Shown: one piece after another, positions 54,297-63,028 of the stretch
Layout: every line of letters starts with the position of its first letter
Position numbering within the stretch: position 1 is the stretch's first letter
Source: Hyphomicrobiales bacterium
GTDB taxonomy: Bacteria > Pseudomonadota > Alphaproteobacteria > Rhizobiales > Methyloligellaceae
Assembly (NCBI GenBank): GCA_021775525.1
Contig: JAJFHQ010000027.1
Span: 1 to 64,000, forward strand
Direction: 5' to 3'
DNA: 64,000 nt
Program-made: the position numbers and the translations under genes
The notes under the pieces: generated by a model
The model's input: only the letters and a program-made list of their open reading frames with translations
The model's database searches: none
Told to the model about the DNA's origin: nothing

Positions 54297-57248
54297 TTAA
54301 ATAACAATTCGCTCATAGGCGGCGTGCACGGATGCCACGGTCTCCGCCAGATGCTTCTCGAGGGCTTCGAAATCCGGCATTCCTGCTGCACACGCCAGTA
54401 AATTCTTCAGGCCTGGGGAAGCCGTAGCTGCATTAAAAGGACGCTCAAGGCACAAGCGCAGCACTTGCGTCAAATTGTGATACAGACCCGCTGCGGGTAT
54501 GAGAATTTGCGCATCATCTCGTGTCAAAACCCCTGCTGAAGCGAGGTTTTCAAGGCTTTGGGCGGTGTTCTGATTAAGCACTCGCGGGGTTTTATCGGCC
54601 GTTACCACCTGAAGAAACTGGGCAATGAACTCCAGATCAACCAGCCCGCCACGGACCTGCTTGAGGTCCCATATATCATCGGTGCCTTTCTCCTTGTTGA
54701 TGCGCTCGCGCATATCATGGACTTCGGCTGCGACTTTCTTCCTGTCGCGCTCATTGGTAAGCACATCGCGAATGGCGGCATCGATCCTTTTCACTAGCCC
54801 TTCTGGGCCGGATATGATCCGTGCGCGCGTCAACGCCAGATGCTCCCACGTCCAAGCCTGGTTCTGCTGATAATCGACAAAGCCCTCAATACGCGTCGCG
54901 ACTGGGCCTGAATGTCCAGAGGGCCGCAGCCGCATATCGACCTCGAACAGGCTCCCCTCAGCTGTCTGCGCCGAGAGCGCGCTGATAAGCCTCTGGGTGA
55001 ATCGAGCAAAATACTGCCCCCCGGCCAACGGCTTTGGCCCACCTGATGGTCCGGCATTCTCATCGAAATCATAAACGATGATGAGATCCAGATCTGAGGC
55101 AGCGGTCATCTCCCTCCCTCCCAGCTTGCCCATAGCGATAACGGCCACTTCCCCGCCCTCGATCAGGCCATGCCGCCTGTTCAGCTCTTGCTCCACCTTT
55201 TCCTGCAATATCTCAATGAGGGCTTGAGCCAGGCTGGCATAGGCCCCCCCGGCCTGGTCAGCTTCAATGGTTCGGGAGAGAATGCGCACACCAATGAGAA
55301 AGCCCTGTTCCTGTCCAATGCGTCGCGCGCGGTCGAGACAGTCCTGATAGTCCTGCGCTTGATCGAGATCCTGTGAAATCAGCGCTCTGAGTGCATCCTG
55401 GCTAGGTAAATCTCCAAAGAACCCGGGATCGAGTACCGCATCAATGATACGGCTGCGCCGGCTAAGTACTCGCGCCAACCTCGGGGCCGTCCCCATAATG
55501 TCAGCAATCAGACGCAGCAGGCTGGTGTTGGATCGTAACATCGAGAACAGTTGCACACCCGCAGGTAACTCCGAAATAAACCTGTCAAAGGATGTCAGAG
55601 CCGCATCGGGGTCATCTGTGGTGGCGAAGGCCTCCAGTAATTCAGGCTGAATTTCACTCAGTGCTTCACGGGTGCGCTGACTACGCATGGCAGCATAACG
55701 TCCGGATCTCCATCCACGGATAATCTCGATGACGGCAGTTGGATCACTGAAACCGCTCTCCAGTAATGCCGCAACTGTTTCCGGCAATTCATCATCAGCG
55801 CGGAATGTCGGCTCTCCATCCTTCTCCCCCATGGCAGGAAGGCGGGCAAACAGCTCGTCATAATAGCTCTGGACCATTTCCAGTCGCTTGACCAAATCTT
55901 CCGAGAAACTTTCAGCGTCCCTGTACCCGCTGAAACAGGCGACCCGCTCAAGCTCTTGCGCACTCTTTGGAAGCGTGTGCGTTTGTTCATCGCCGATCAT
56001 TTGCAAACGATGTTCGATCTTACGCAAATATCGATAGGCCTCGCTCAAATCCTCCACTGCTTCCGTATCAATCCAGCCATTTTCAGCAAGGCGCTTCAGC
56101 GTAACAATGGTTTTCAGTGACCTTAAGTTGGTTTGCCTACCACCAGAAATAAGCTGCTGTGTTTGCGTGAAAAATTCTATTTCTCGAATCCCACCCCGAC
56201 CAAGCTTTACATCATGTCCCGCGACTGCAATCTGTGCATGGCCCTTAAATTCATGAACCCGGCGTTTCATGGCGTGGATATCGGCGACAGCTGCGTAATC
56301 CAGATATTTCCGCCAGATGAATGGGCTGAGCTGTTCAAGGAATGCCTGACCGGATTCACAGTCCCCAGCAATCACCCGCGCCTTGATAAGTGCAGCGCGC
56401 TCCCAGTTCTGGCCGAAGCTTTCATAGTAGGACAGGCCCGCGTCGGTTGAGAGTGCGAGCTGAGTTGCGCCCGGATCCGGCCGCAGCCGAAGATCGGTCC
56501 GCCAGACATACCCATCAGCTGTACGATCCTGAAGTAACCGGACGAGGTCGCGGGTCAGCCGGACGAAAAAAGGTGCAGGCTCTATGCCCTCTTTAAGCGA
56601 GGTCAGTTTGGAATCGAAGAAAACAATCAGATCGACGTCGGAAGAATAGTTCAACTCTCCAGCACCAAGCTTACCCATGCCAAGAACGAAGTAACCACTG
56701 CCCACCTCTGGTGCCTTCATGTTGGCTGGCAACAGGTCTCCCGAATGGACTGCACGCATAAGCAGATGATTCACCGCGCAAGCAATTGAGCGATCAGCGG
56801 CGTCGCTCAGGGCCTGTGTTACTTCATCAATGCTCCATACGCCTGCTATGTCAGCCAGTGCAATGGTGAGAGCAATGCGGCGCTTGTAGTTGCGCAGTAA
56901 CGCCATGACGTTCTTCTGCGAGTCTTCCTTGGTGGTATCCTTGTCCAGCGCTTCGCCCAGTTTGAGCAGATAAATTTCGAGATCCATGGTGAGGCAGTGA
57001 AGGAGAGTTTCGGGATCGCGTAATATCAAACTGGCCAAATATGGAGAAGCACCGCTTATCGAAGCGATCAGGTCGTGAACTTTTTTCTCGTTTTTGATCA
57101 GCCTGGCGAGCTCTTCCAGGCCCTGAACGTTCTCAATCTCAGCCGAAAGATCCTCAAGCACACGCTTGGCCCTGTCCTGGTCATAAACCAGCGGAAGCTC
57201 GCTTATGCGCTGATAGAATTTTTCCAACTCATCCCCCTGGAGCACCAT
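54297..57248 (-). CDS. glnE: Bifunctional glutamine synthetase adenylyltransferase/deadenylylase
   Basis: A 983-residue GlnE of normal length. Two nucleotidyltransferase domains are seen: the N-terminal deadenylylase with GMGKLGAGELNYSSDVDLIV near residue 195, and the C-terminal adenylylase with MGKLGGREMTAASDLDLIIV near 705; each is followed by a helical PII-uridylyl-transferase-like domain. It sets glutamine synthetase activity in response to PII. It stands after an OmpR-type two-component pair on the same strand (27-bp gap), an order common in Rhizobiales. Confidence 0.95.
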   Translation of the reverse strand: MVLQGDELEKFYQRISELPLVYDQDRAKRVLEDLSAEIENVQGLEELARLIKNEKKVHDLIASISGASPYLASLILRDPETLLHCLTMDLEIYLLKLGEALDKDTTKEDSQKNVMALLRNYKRRIALTIALADIAGVWSIDEVTQALSDAADRSIACAVNHLLMRAVHSGDLLPANMKAPEVGSGYFVLGMGKLGAGELNYSSDVDLIVFFDSKLTSLKEGIEPAPFFVRLTRDLVRLLQDRTADGYVWRTDLRLRPDPGATQLALSTDAGLSYYESFGQNWERAALIKARVIAGDCESGQAFLEQLSPFIWRKYLDYAAVADIHAMKRRVHEFKGHAQIAVAGHDVKLGRGGIREIEFFTQTQQLISGGRQTNLRSLKTIVTLKRLAENGWIDTEAVEDLSEAYRYLRKIEHRLQMIGDEQTHTLPKSAQELERVACFSGYRDAESFSEDLVKRLEMVQSYYDELFARLPAMGEKDGEPTFRADDELPETVAALLESGFSDPTAVIEIIRGWRSGRYAAMRSQRTREALSEIQPELLEAFATTDDPDAALTSFDRFISELPAGVQLFSMLRSNTSLLRLIADIMGTAPRLARVLSRRSRIIDAVLDPGFFGDLPSQDALRALISQDLDQAQDYQDCLDRARRIGQEQGFLIGVRILSRTIEADQAGGAYASLAQALIEILQEKVEQELNRRHGLIEGGEVAVIAMGKLGGREMTAASDLDLIIVYDFDENAGPSGGPKPLAGGQYFARFTQRLISALSAQTAEGSLFEVDMRLRPSGHSGPVATRIEGFVDYQQNQAWTWEHLALTRARIISGPEGLVKRIDAAIRDVLTNERDRKKVAAEVHDMRERINKEKGTDDIWDLKQVRGGLVDLEFIAQFLQVVTADKTPRVLNQNTAQSLENLASAGVLTRDDAQILIPAAGLYHNLTQVLRLCLERPFNAATASPGLKNLLACAAGMPDFEALEKHLAETVASVHAAYERIVI

Positions 57249-57275
57249 GATTGGCAGTTCGGCCAGCAGGAAAAA

Positions 57276-58670
57276 TTACTGCGCGCCGGGACTGCCATTG
57301 TGGTTGGTCTTGTGGGGCAAAGACAATACCGCACGAAGACCGGGTGCGTTATCATCTAGCCGCACTTCACCACCATGAAGCCGGGCGACCGCCGCCACCA
57401 GGGCGAGACCAAGTCCGCTTCCTGGGCGTGATCGGCTCTCCTCAAGCCTGACAAATCGTTTGAGTACGCGTTTGCGGTCTTCTTCGGGTATCCCGGGGCC
57501 ATGGTCTCTTACCGTGATCTCAACCGTTGCGCCCGTATCGATGGCCGATACATCGATATCTCCAACACCATATTTAATGGCGTTATCAATCAGGTTGGCC
57601 AATGCCTGTCCGATCAACTGCCGGTCAGCAATCAGGCGCACCCCTTCTGCCGTCTCAGAACTCAGGGAAAGCCCCTTGTCTTCAGCAGCTGGTTCATACA
57701 ATTCCACTACATCGCGAATTAGTGCTTCCGCTTCGACCTCCTCCATAGCACCTTGCGAAGCGCCCGATTCAAGCCGGGCAATAGAGAGCAAACCATTGAA
57801 GGTTTTGATGAGATCGTCTGCCTCCTCGATGGTTCGCTCAAGTGCTGCACGATAGGGTTTTACCCCGTCCTTTTCTCTCAAGGCTGCCTCGGCACGGTTT
57901 CGCAACCGGTTGAGTGGAGTTTTCAGATCATGTGCAATGTTGTCCGAAACCTCCCTCATGCCCGCCATGAGTTGCTCAATTCGGTCCAGCATGTCGTTGA
58001 GGTTTTCTGACAACCGATCCAGTTCGTCCCCTGACCCGACTACCGGGACACGGCCGGATAAATCTCCCTCCATGATGGTTCGGCTGGTCGCGGTCACGGC
58101 ATCGATGCGTGACAGCAGGGAGCGGCTGACAAGCCATCCTCCTCCCAGACCCACAAGAGCCATAAAGCCCAGCCCAAGGAAAAATGCCGACTGAACCACC
58201 CGTTCGAACACCCGGCGATCCTCAATGTCACGCCCTACGATTAGCCGAAAACCACCCTTCAGGCGGAAGACGCTGACCAACGCTAGGCGCGATTCAGAGC
58301 CTTTCTGACTGGGCCGGTTATAGACGAATTCCACCCGGCCCACCCTGTTCCAAAGATCACGCGAAATTGAGGTGAGGTTGCCCGTGATCCTGTCACCTTC
58401 ACTATCGGTCACGAGATAGATACTATTACCGGCGGCCAGGCTGCGATTGGCCACCGTCTTGGCCAGATTGGTTATTCCGCCCGCGCGATATTGCTCCGCG
58501 AGGCCCTGAACTTCAGCTTCAATAGTCTGTTCAAGCTGACGATTGAGCAGCACATTGGTCTGCCAATAGATGTACCCAATGGCGCACGCGGCAGCTCCTC
58601 CAAACAGCGCCATGAAAATCAGGGCAAGACGAAATGTTGTGGTCCGAAAAAGTTTAAGCACGCTCGACAC
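57276..58670 (-). CDS. Sensor histidine kinase of an OmpR-type two-component system
   Basis: A 464-residue kinase with two transmembrane helices (about 13-33 and 163-185) around a periplasmic domain, a HAMP domain, HisKA with SDNIAHDLKTPLNRLRNRAE, and HATPase with NLIDNAIKYG, RDHGPGI and GSGLGLALV. It overlaps the response-regulator gene by 17 bp. In Rhizobiales the pair at this place, next to degP and glnE, corresponds to FeuQ/FeuP-like envelope regulators; that equivalence is by position and is not proven. Confidence 0.9.
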   Translation of the reverse strand: MSSVLKLFRTTTFRLALIFMALFGGAAACAIGYIYWQTNVLLNRQLEQTIEAEVQGLAEQYRAGGITNLAKTVANRSLAAGNSIYLVTDSEGDRITGNLTSISRDLWNRVGRVEFVYNRPSQKGSESRLALVSVFRLKGGFRLIVGRDIEDRRVFERVVQSAFFLGLGFMALVGLGGGWLVSRSLLSRIDAVTATSRTIMEGDLSGRVPVVGSGDELDRLSENLNDMLDRIEQLMAGMREVSDNIAHDLKTPLNRLRNRAEAALREKDGVKPYRAALERTIEEADDLIKTFNGLLSIARLESGASQGAMEEVEAEALIRDVVELYEPAAEDKGLSLSSETAEGVRLIADRQLIGQALANLIDNAIKYGVGDIDVSAIDTGATVEITVRDHGPGIPEEDRKRVLKRFVRLEESRSRPGSGLGLALVAAVARLHGGEVRLDDNAPGLRAVLSLPHKTNHNGSPGAQ

Positions 58671-59334
58671 GGATCGAGTATCCTACCCCCCGCACCGTGT
58701 GCAGGAGTGGCGTGTCGAATTCTTTATCTATTTTTGCCCGCAATCGAGAGATATGCACGTCGATGACATTGGTCTGGGGATCAAAATGATAATCCCAGAC
58801 ATTCTCCAGCAGCATGGTCCGGGTCACCACCCGGTCTGCATGTTTCATCAGATATTCAAGCAATCTGAACTCGCGTGGTTGCAGCAGGATTGACTGGCCA
58901 CCCCGAAAAACCTTGTGGGTAAGGCGATCGAGCTCCAAATCTCCAACTGTGTATTTGGTAATCGCTTCTTCTGGGGAAGTACGCCGGGCAAGTGCCTCGA
59001 TCCGCGCCAGAAGCTCGGAGAAAGCATAGGGTTTTGTGAGGTAATCATCACCGCCGGCACGCAAGCCTTTTACCCTGTCATCGACCTCACCAAGCGCACT
59101 CAGGATAAGCACCGGGGTTTGCACGCCATCAGCCCTGAGCTTGGCAATGATCGACAATCCATCTCGCCTGGGCAGCATCCGGTCGACTACGAGCACATCA
59201 TGAGTTTGCGTTTCGGCCAATGCCAAGCCGGTCTCGCCATCGGAGGCATGATCGGACACATGACCCGCCTCTTTCAACGCCTTGACGAGGAAGGAGGCCG
59301 TCTCGATATCATCTTCTATCAGCAATACACGCAT
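58654..59334 (-). CDS. OmpR-family response regulator
   Basis: A 226-residue regulator. ATG 59334 is chosen because the receiver domain must begin MRVLLIEDD and the length then fits the family, although no ribosome-binding sequence is obvious; the frame is open 33 codons upstream. The phospho-acceptor is Asp in VLVVDRMLPRRDG (about residue 51), Lys is in YLTKPYAFSELL, and the C-terminal winged helix holds LLQPREFRLLEYLM and TNVIDVHISRLRAKI. Confidence 0.92.
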   Translation of the reverse strand: MRVLLIEDDIETASFLVKALKEAGHVSDHASDGETGLALAETQTHDVLVVDRMLPRRDGLSIIAKLRADGVQTPVLILSALGEVDDRVKGLRAGGDDYLTKPYAFSELLARIEALARRTSPEEAITKYTVGDLELDRLTHKVFRGGQSILLQPREFRLLEYLMKHADRVVTRTMLLENVWDYHFDPQTNVIDVHISRLRAKIDKEFDTPLLHTVRGVGYSIRVERA

Positions 59335-59425
59335 GGGTTCGGATTGTAGCGCAGATGCGGGAACTTCCAGAATTCTTTGCCCGGTGTGACTGTGTGAGTG
59401 TGGGGTCATGGAGGTGCGGGGAAAC

Positions 59426-59454
59426 GGCGGCACGGGCTATAAACCCGTACCGCC
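59426..59454 (-). terminator. Hairpin after degP, terminator-like
   Basis: On the minus strand GGCGGTACGGG and CCCGTGCCGCC pair over 11 positions (one G-U pair) around a 7-base loop. It lies 18 bp after the degP stop and 92 bp before the regulator start. Only three T residues follow, so it is a weak or partial terminator, or a processing or attenuation hairpin that lowers expression of the downstream regulator genes. Confidence 0.45.
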
Positions 59455-59471
59455 TGTCGGTCTAGAGGGAG

Positions 59472-61028
59472 TTAGACCTTCTTGAGGGGGAGGGCGATAA
59501 AGCGCTGGCTGTCACCGGAGCGAACCAGCATATGAACAGCGGAGCGGCCCTTGTCCTTGGCCTTGCGTACGCCTTTGGCCACATCGTCCGGATTGCTCAC
59601 ACTATTACCGGCAACTTCGAGAATAATATCGCCGGCCCTGAGACCTTTTTCGGCTGCCTTGGAGTCCGGATCCACTTCGGTGATGACAACACCCTTGCCC
59701 TTTGATCCTGGACGCGTTGATACAGGCGCGAGCGAAATTCCGAGATCTTCCATCTCGGCAATAGCCGGCTTTGTATCTCCTTTCTTGAGGGCCGCGAGCT
59801 TCTTGCCACTCGGGAAGGTGCCTAGTTCAACGCTCAGGTCGCGCTTCTTGCCATCGCGAAGGACGGTGACGCGGACGTTCTTATCGGGTGACAAACCCGC
59901 AATCTTGCGCGAGAGATCACGGGAGTCATCAACATCATCACCTTCAACTGCAATAATAAGGTCACCCACCTGCATATCGGCTTTGGCCGCCGGGCTCTTG
60001 TCTGCGAGCTTGGTTACCATCGCGCCTTTGGGCTCCTTGAGGCCTAGGCTGTCGGCGATGTCCTCATTGACGCTCTGAATCGTGACGCCAAGCCAGCCAC
60101 GGGCCACCTTGCCCCCGTTCTTGAGTTGGGAAATGACCGACTTAGCCAACTTTGACGGCACTGCGAAAGCAATACCAACATTGCCCCCGGACGGGCTGAA
60201 AATTGCCGTGTTGACGCCGATCACCTTGCCATCCAGGGAAAAAGTCGGGCCACCTGAATTGCCCCGGTTTACAGCCGCGTCAATTTGCAGGAAGTCATAG
60301 GGGCCTGAACCGATGTCACGCTTGTGAGCAGATACGATACCTGCGGTTACCGTACCACCAAGACCAAAAGGATTGCCAACGGCCAGCACCCAGTCACCAA
60401 CGCGTGCAGTTTTGTTGGAGAATTCCACGTGCGGGAATTTCTTCTTCGACTTGATCTTGAGCAGAGCCAAGTCGGTACGCTCATCGGAGCCAATGACATC
60501 GGCTTTATGCTCGTCGCCATTGTCCATGGTGAGGGTAATTTCACTGGCCTCGTTGATGACGTGGTGGTTGGTCACCACATATCCATCATCTGAAATAATG
60601 AAGCCGGAACCTTGTGCAAGTGAAGGACGTTGCCGGCGCTGTCCACCTCCTTGCCCTGGCTTGCCATTCCGAAAATTCTTGAAAAACTCGTTGAGTGGAT
60701 GATCGTCAGGCAAATCCGGCATATTGAATTCAGGTGCCTTGCGGTCGGATGTCTTTTGCTTTGAACCGCCCTTGACTCGAATGGAAACCACCGCCGGCCG
60801 TGCCTTCTCCACCAGATCAGCAAAACTGGAAGGAGCATTGCCATATGGCGTCATCACCCCACTGGGTCCTGAATTCGTCTGCGCAACGGCATCCGGTGAA
60901 TTGGGAATAAGCGTCGTGCCAAGCAGGCCCACACCGAGTGCGCCGGCCAACAGGAAAGCCACCGGTTTCTCGCGGATGAGTTTCTTTGTTGAACGTGCTT
61001 TCGACGGGGTCGTAGCGGGGTCGATCAT
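59472..61028 (-). CDS. degP: Periplasmic serine protease DegP/HtrA (Do family)
   Basis: A 518-residue HtrA protease. ATG 61028 follows AAGG; GTG 61037 is the alternative. A basic N-terminus and hydrophobic helix (21-42) give a signal or anchor. The catalytic triad is His156 (VVTNHHVIN), Asp186 (TDLALLKI) and Ser258 (NRGNSGGP). Two PDZ domains follow at about 300-390 and 420-510. A Gly/Gln/Arg-rich loop lies at 122-135 before the protease core. It removes or refolds damaged envelope proteins. Confidence 0.93.
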   Translation of the reverse strand: MIDPATTPSKARSTKKLIREKPVAFLLAGALGVGLLGTTLIPNSPDAVAQTNSGPSGVMTPYGNAPSSFADLVEKARPAVVSIRVKGGSKQKTSDRKAPEFNMPDLPDDHPLNEFFKNFRNGKPGQGGGQRRQRPSLAQGSGFIISDDGYVVTNHHVINEASEITLTMDNGDEHKADVIGSDERTDLALLKIKSKKKFPHVEFSNKTARVGDWVLAVGNPFGLGGTVTAGIVSAHKRDIGSGPYDFLQIDAAVNRGNSGGPTFSLDGKVIGVNTAIFSPSGGNVGIAFAVPSKLAKSVISQLKNGGKVARGWLGVTIQSVNEDIADSLGLKEPKGAMVTKLADKSPAAKADMQVGDLIIAVEGDDVDDSRDLSRKIAGLSPDKNVRVTVLRDGKKRDLSVELGTFPSGKKLAALKKGDTKPAIAEMEDLGISLAPVSTRPGSKGKGVVITEVDPDSKAAEKGLRAGDIILEVAGNSVSNPDDVAKGVRKAKDKGRSAVHMLVRSGDSQRFIALPLKKV

Positions 61029-61236
61029 GTGATTCACCTTTTCCGATATCTATTGTTGTTTCCGTGGCCGTTTGTCTGCCGGCAGCCTAGCACCGCTCCG
61101 ACTCAGGACCTCTTAGGTGGTATATATAGGAAAGCCGGTCTTACCCGACACTTTCCGGGGAATTAAAGTTTCGTAAGATTGCGGCGGGAATGCGCTTCCA
61201 GCCTGTGACACACGTTCATTTGAACCTGGGTTGAAG

Positions 61237-62472
61237 CTATTTCTCATCCTTCAAGGTGGTGACGACCACGGCGCCCTGCTCCAGTGTTTTATGAACCGGG
61301 CACCTGTCAGCAATCTCTGTGAGCCGCTTGCGCGTAACCTCGTCGAGATTGCCTTCCAGCACCAGTTCGCGCTCAAACCGGTCGATCTTGCCCTCACGCC
61401 CCTCACCGCAATCCGCACAGTCCTGCGCATGCACTTTACCATGGCGGACAATGACAGAAGCTCGTTCAAGATCTATCTTTTTGTGATCCGCATACATGCG
61501 CAATGTCATCGATGTGCATGTGCCAAGCGCGGCGGAGAGCAGATCATAAGGGCTGGGGCCGGTATCGAGCCCGCCATAGCTTAAAGGTTCGTCTGCCATC
61601 AAACGGTGTGCTCCTGACACCACTTCGGCCTGGAACTTGCCCCCCCTGGTTTCGGCAATGCTCACCTGCCCTTCCGGTCCAGGATAAGGCAGCACTGAAT
61701 TGGAATCTTCGGCAGAAATGAAACGTGTCGCCCAGGCGCTCAACACATCGGCCACATAGATCGCGTCGGATCGCCGACTCAACAGATGATCTGCGTCATC
61801 AAGCGAAACAAAGCTCTTGGGATGCTTGGCCGCTTTGAAAATAGCTGCCGCGTTCTCAATTCCTACGATCGCATCGCGCGGCGCATGGAAAACAATCAGA
61901 GCCTTACCCATGCCTGAAACCTGCTTCTCCACACTTTGCGCCTTCAGATCATCTAGAAACTGCTTCTTAATGGTAAAGCTGCGCCCGGCGAGTTTAACAT
62001 CCGCGATGCCGTCTTTTTCGATCTCATCGAGCTTGGCGCCAAAATTGTGAACCACGTGCTCGGCTTCCGCCGGCGCACCGATTGTGGCAACAGCTTTAGC
62101 CTCTGGAACATCACCTGCAGCGGCCAGTACGGCCGCTCCGCCCAGGGAGTGGCCGATGAGGATTTCCGGAGCAGCATGGTTTTCACGCAAATAGTCGGCA
62201 GCCCTTCTCAGGTCTTCGACATTGGAGGAGAAATTGGTGTTGGCGAACTCGCCCTCGCTGGCGCCAAGTCCGGTAAAATCAAAGCGCAGGACTGCAAACC
62301 CCCGCTCAACAAGCGCTTCTGATATACGCGCGGCGGCAAAAATATCCTTCGAGCAAGTGAAGCAATGGGCGAACAGCGCATAAGCGCGCTGACCACCAGC
62401 CGGTTTGTCGAGGCGCGCTGAAAGCGATTCTCCGGAACTTCCCGGGAAAGTGAGTTTTTCAGATGGGGACAT
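61237..62472 (-). CDS. Fusion of alpha/beta hydrolase and OsmC domains
   Basis: A 411-residue two-domain protein. Residues 1-255 are an alpha/beta hydrolase with the nucleophile elbow GHSLGGAAVLAAAG (Ser about residue 110) and a late His in DDADHLLSRRSD. Residues about 265-408 are an OsmC/Ohr-type domain with GPSPYDLLSAALGTCTSMTL and a second Cys in DRCPVHKTLEQG. Paired cysteines of this type reduce peroxides. The fusion is known in proteobacteria, but its joint substrate is not. It stands alone, about 200 bp from degP. Confidence 0.88.
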   Translation of the reverse strand: MSPSEKLTFPGSSGESLSARLDKPAGGQRAYALFAHCFTCSKDIFAAARISEALVERGFAVLRFDFTGLGASEGEFANTNFSSNVEDLRRAADYLRENHAAPEILIGHSLGGAAVLAAAGDVPEAKAVATIGAPAEAEHVVHNFGAKLDEIEKDGIADVKLAGRSFTIKKQFLDDLKAQSVEKQVSGMGKALIVFHAPRDAIVGIENAAAIFKAAKHPKSFVSLDDADHLLSRRSDAIYVADVLSAWATRFISAEDSNSVLPYPGPEGQVSIAETRGGKFQAEVVSGAHRLMADEPLSYGGLDTGPSPYDLLSAALGTCTSMTLRMYADHKKIDLERASVIVRHGKVHAQDCADCGEGREGKIDRFERELVLEGNLDEVTRKRLTEIADRCPVHKTLEQGAVVVTTLKDEK

Positions 62473-62547
62473 AAGCCGACTCCTTGGGACAGGGCGTTCG
62501 CCAGCTTAAGATGGGTCAGGAGGGAGTGTGGGGCAAGGGGTGAGAGA

Positions 62548-63024
62548 TCACGTCTCTTTCAGCAACTTTTTTAGCTCCCGCTGCTCTTTTACCGAAAGCC
62601 CTTTGGCAGCGCGGGAGCGCGCATCGCCTTTTCGGAGTTTGTAGGATCGGTACATTACGAACATACCAATAAGCAGTAGCAGCGGCGTTGCAATCCACAA
62701 AAGCAGCGTGTGCATTGCGAAACGCGGCTTCAACAACACAAACTCGCCATAGCGCGCGACGATGAAATCGATCACCTGTGCATTGGTTTCCCCCTTGATC
62801 AAGCGTTCACGCACCAGGACCCGCAAATCCTTGGCCAGTGGCGCGTTGGAATCGTCGATTGACTGGTTCTGGCAAACCAGACAGCGCAACTCCAGCGAAA
62901 TATCGCGGGCACGCGATTCAAGAGCCGGGTCTTTCAATATTTCATCTGGTTCCACTGCCGTGACGGATGTCACCGGCAGGACCATGATGAATACCAGCAG
63001 CACCAATGTGATGATACGAGCCAT
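62548..63024 (-). CDS. ccmH: Cytochrome c biogenesis protein CcmH
   Basis: A 158-residue protein with a signal peptide, the redox motif LRCLVCQNQSIDDSNAPLA (Cys pair at about 48 and 51), the ARYGEFVLLKP segment, and one C-terminal membrane helix. CcmH reduces the apocytochrome haem-site cysteines before haem ligation. It starts 4 bp after the ccmF stop. The C-terminal tail is basic and ends KKLLKET. Confidence 0.93.
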   Translation of the reverse strand: MARIITLVLLVFIMVLPVTSVTAVEPDEILKDPALESRARDISLELRCLVCQNQSIDDSNAPLAKDLRVLVRERLIKGETNAQVIDFIVARYGEFVLLKPRFAMHTLLLWIATPLLLLIGMFVMYRSYKLRKGDARSRAAKGLSVKEQRELKKLLKET

Positions 63025-63028
63025 GGGG

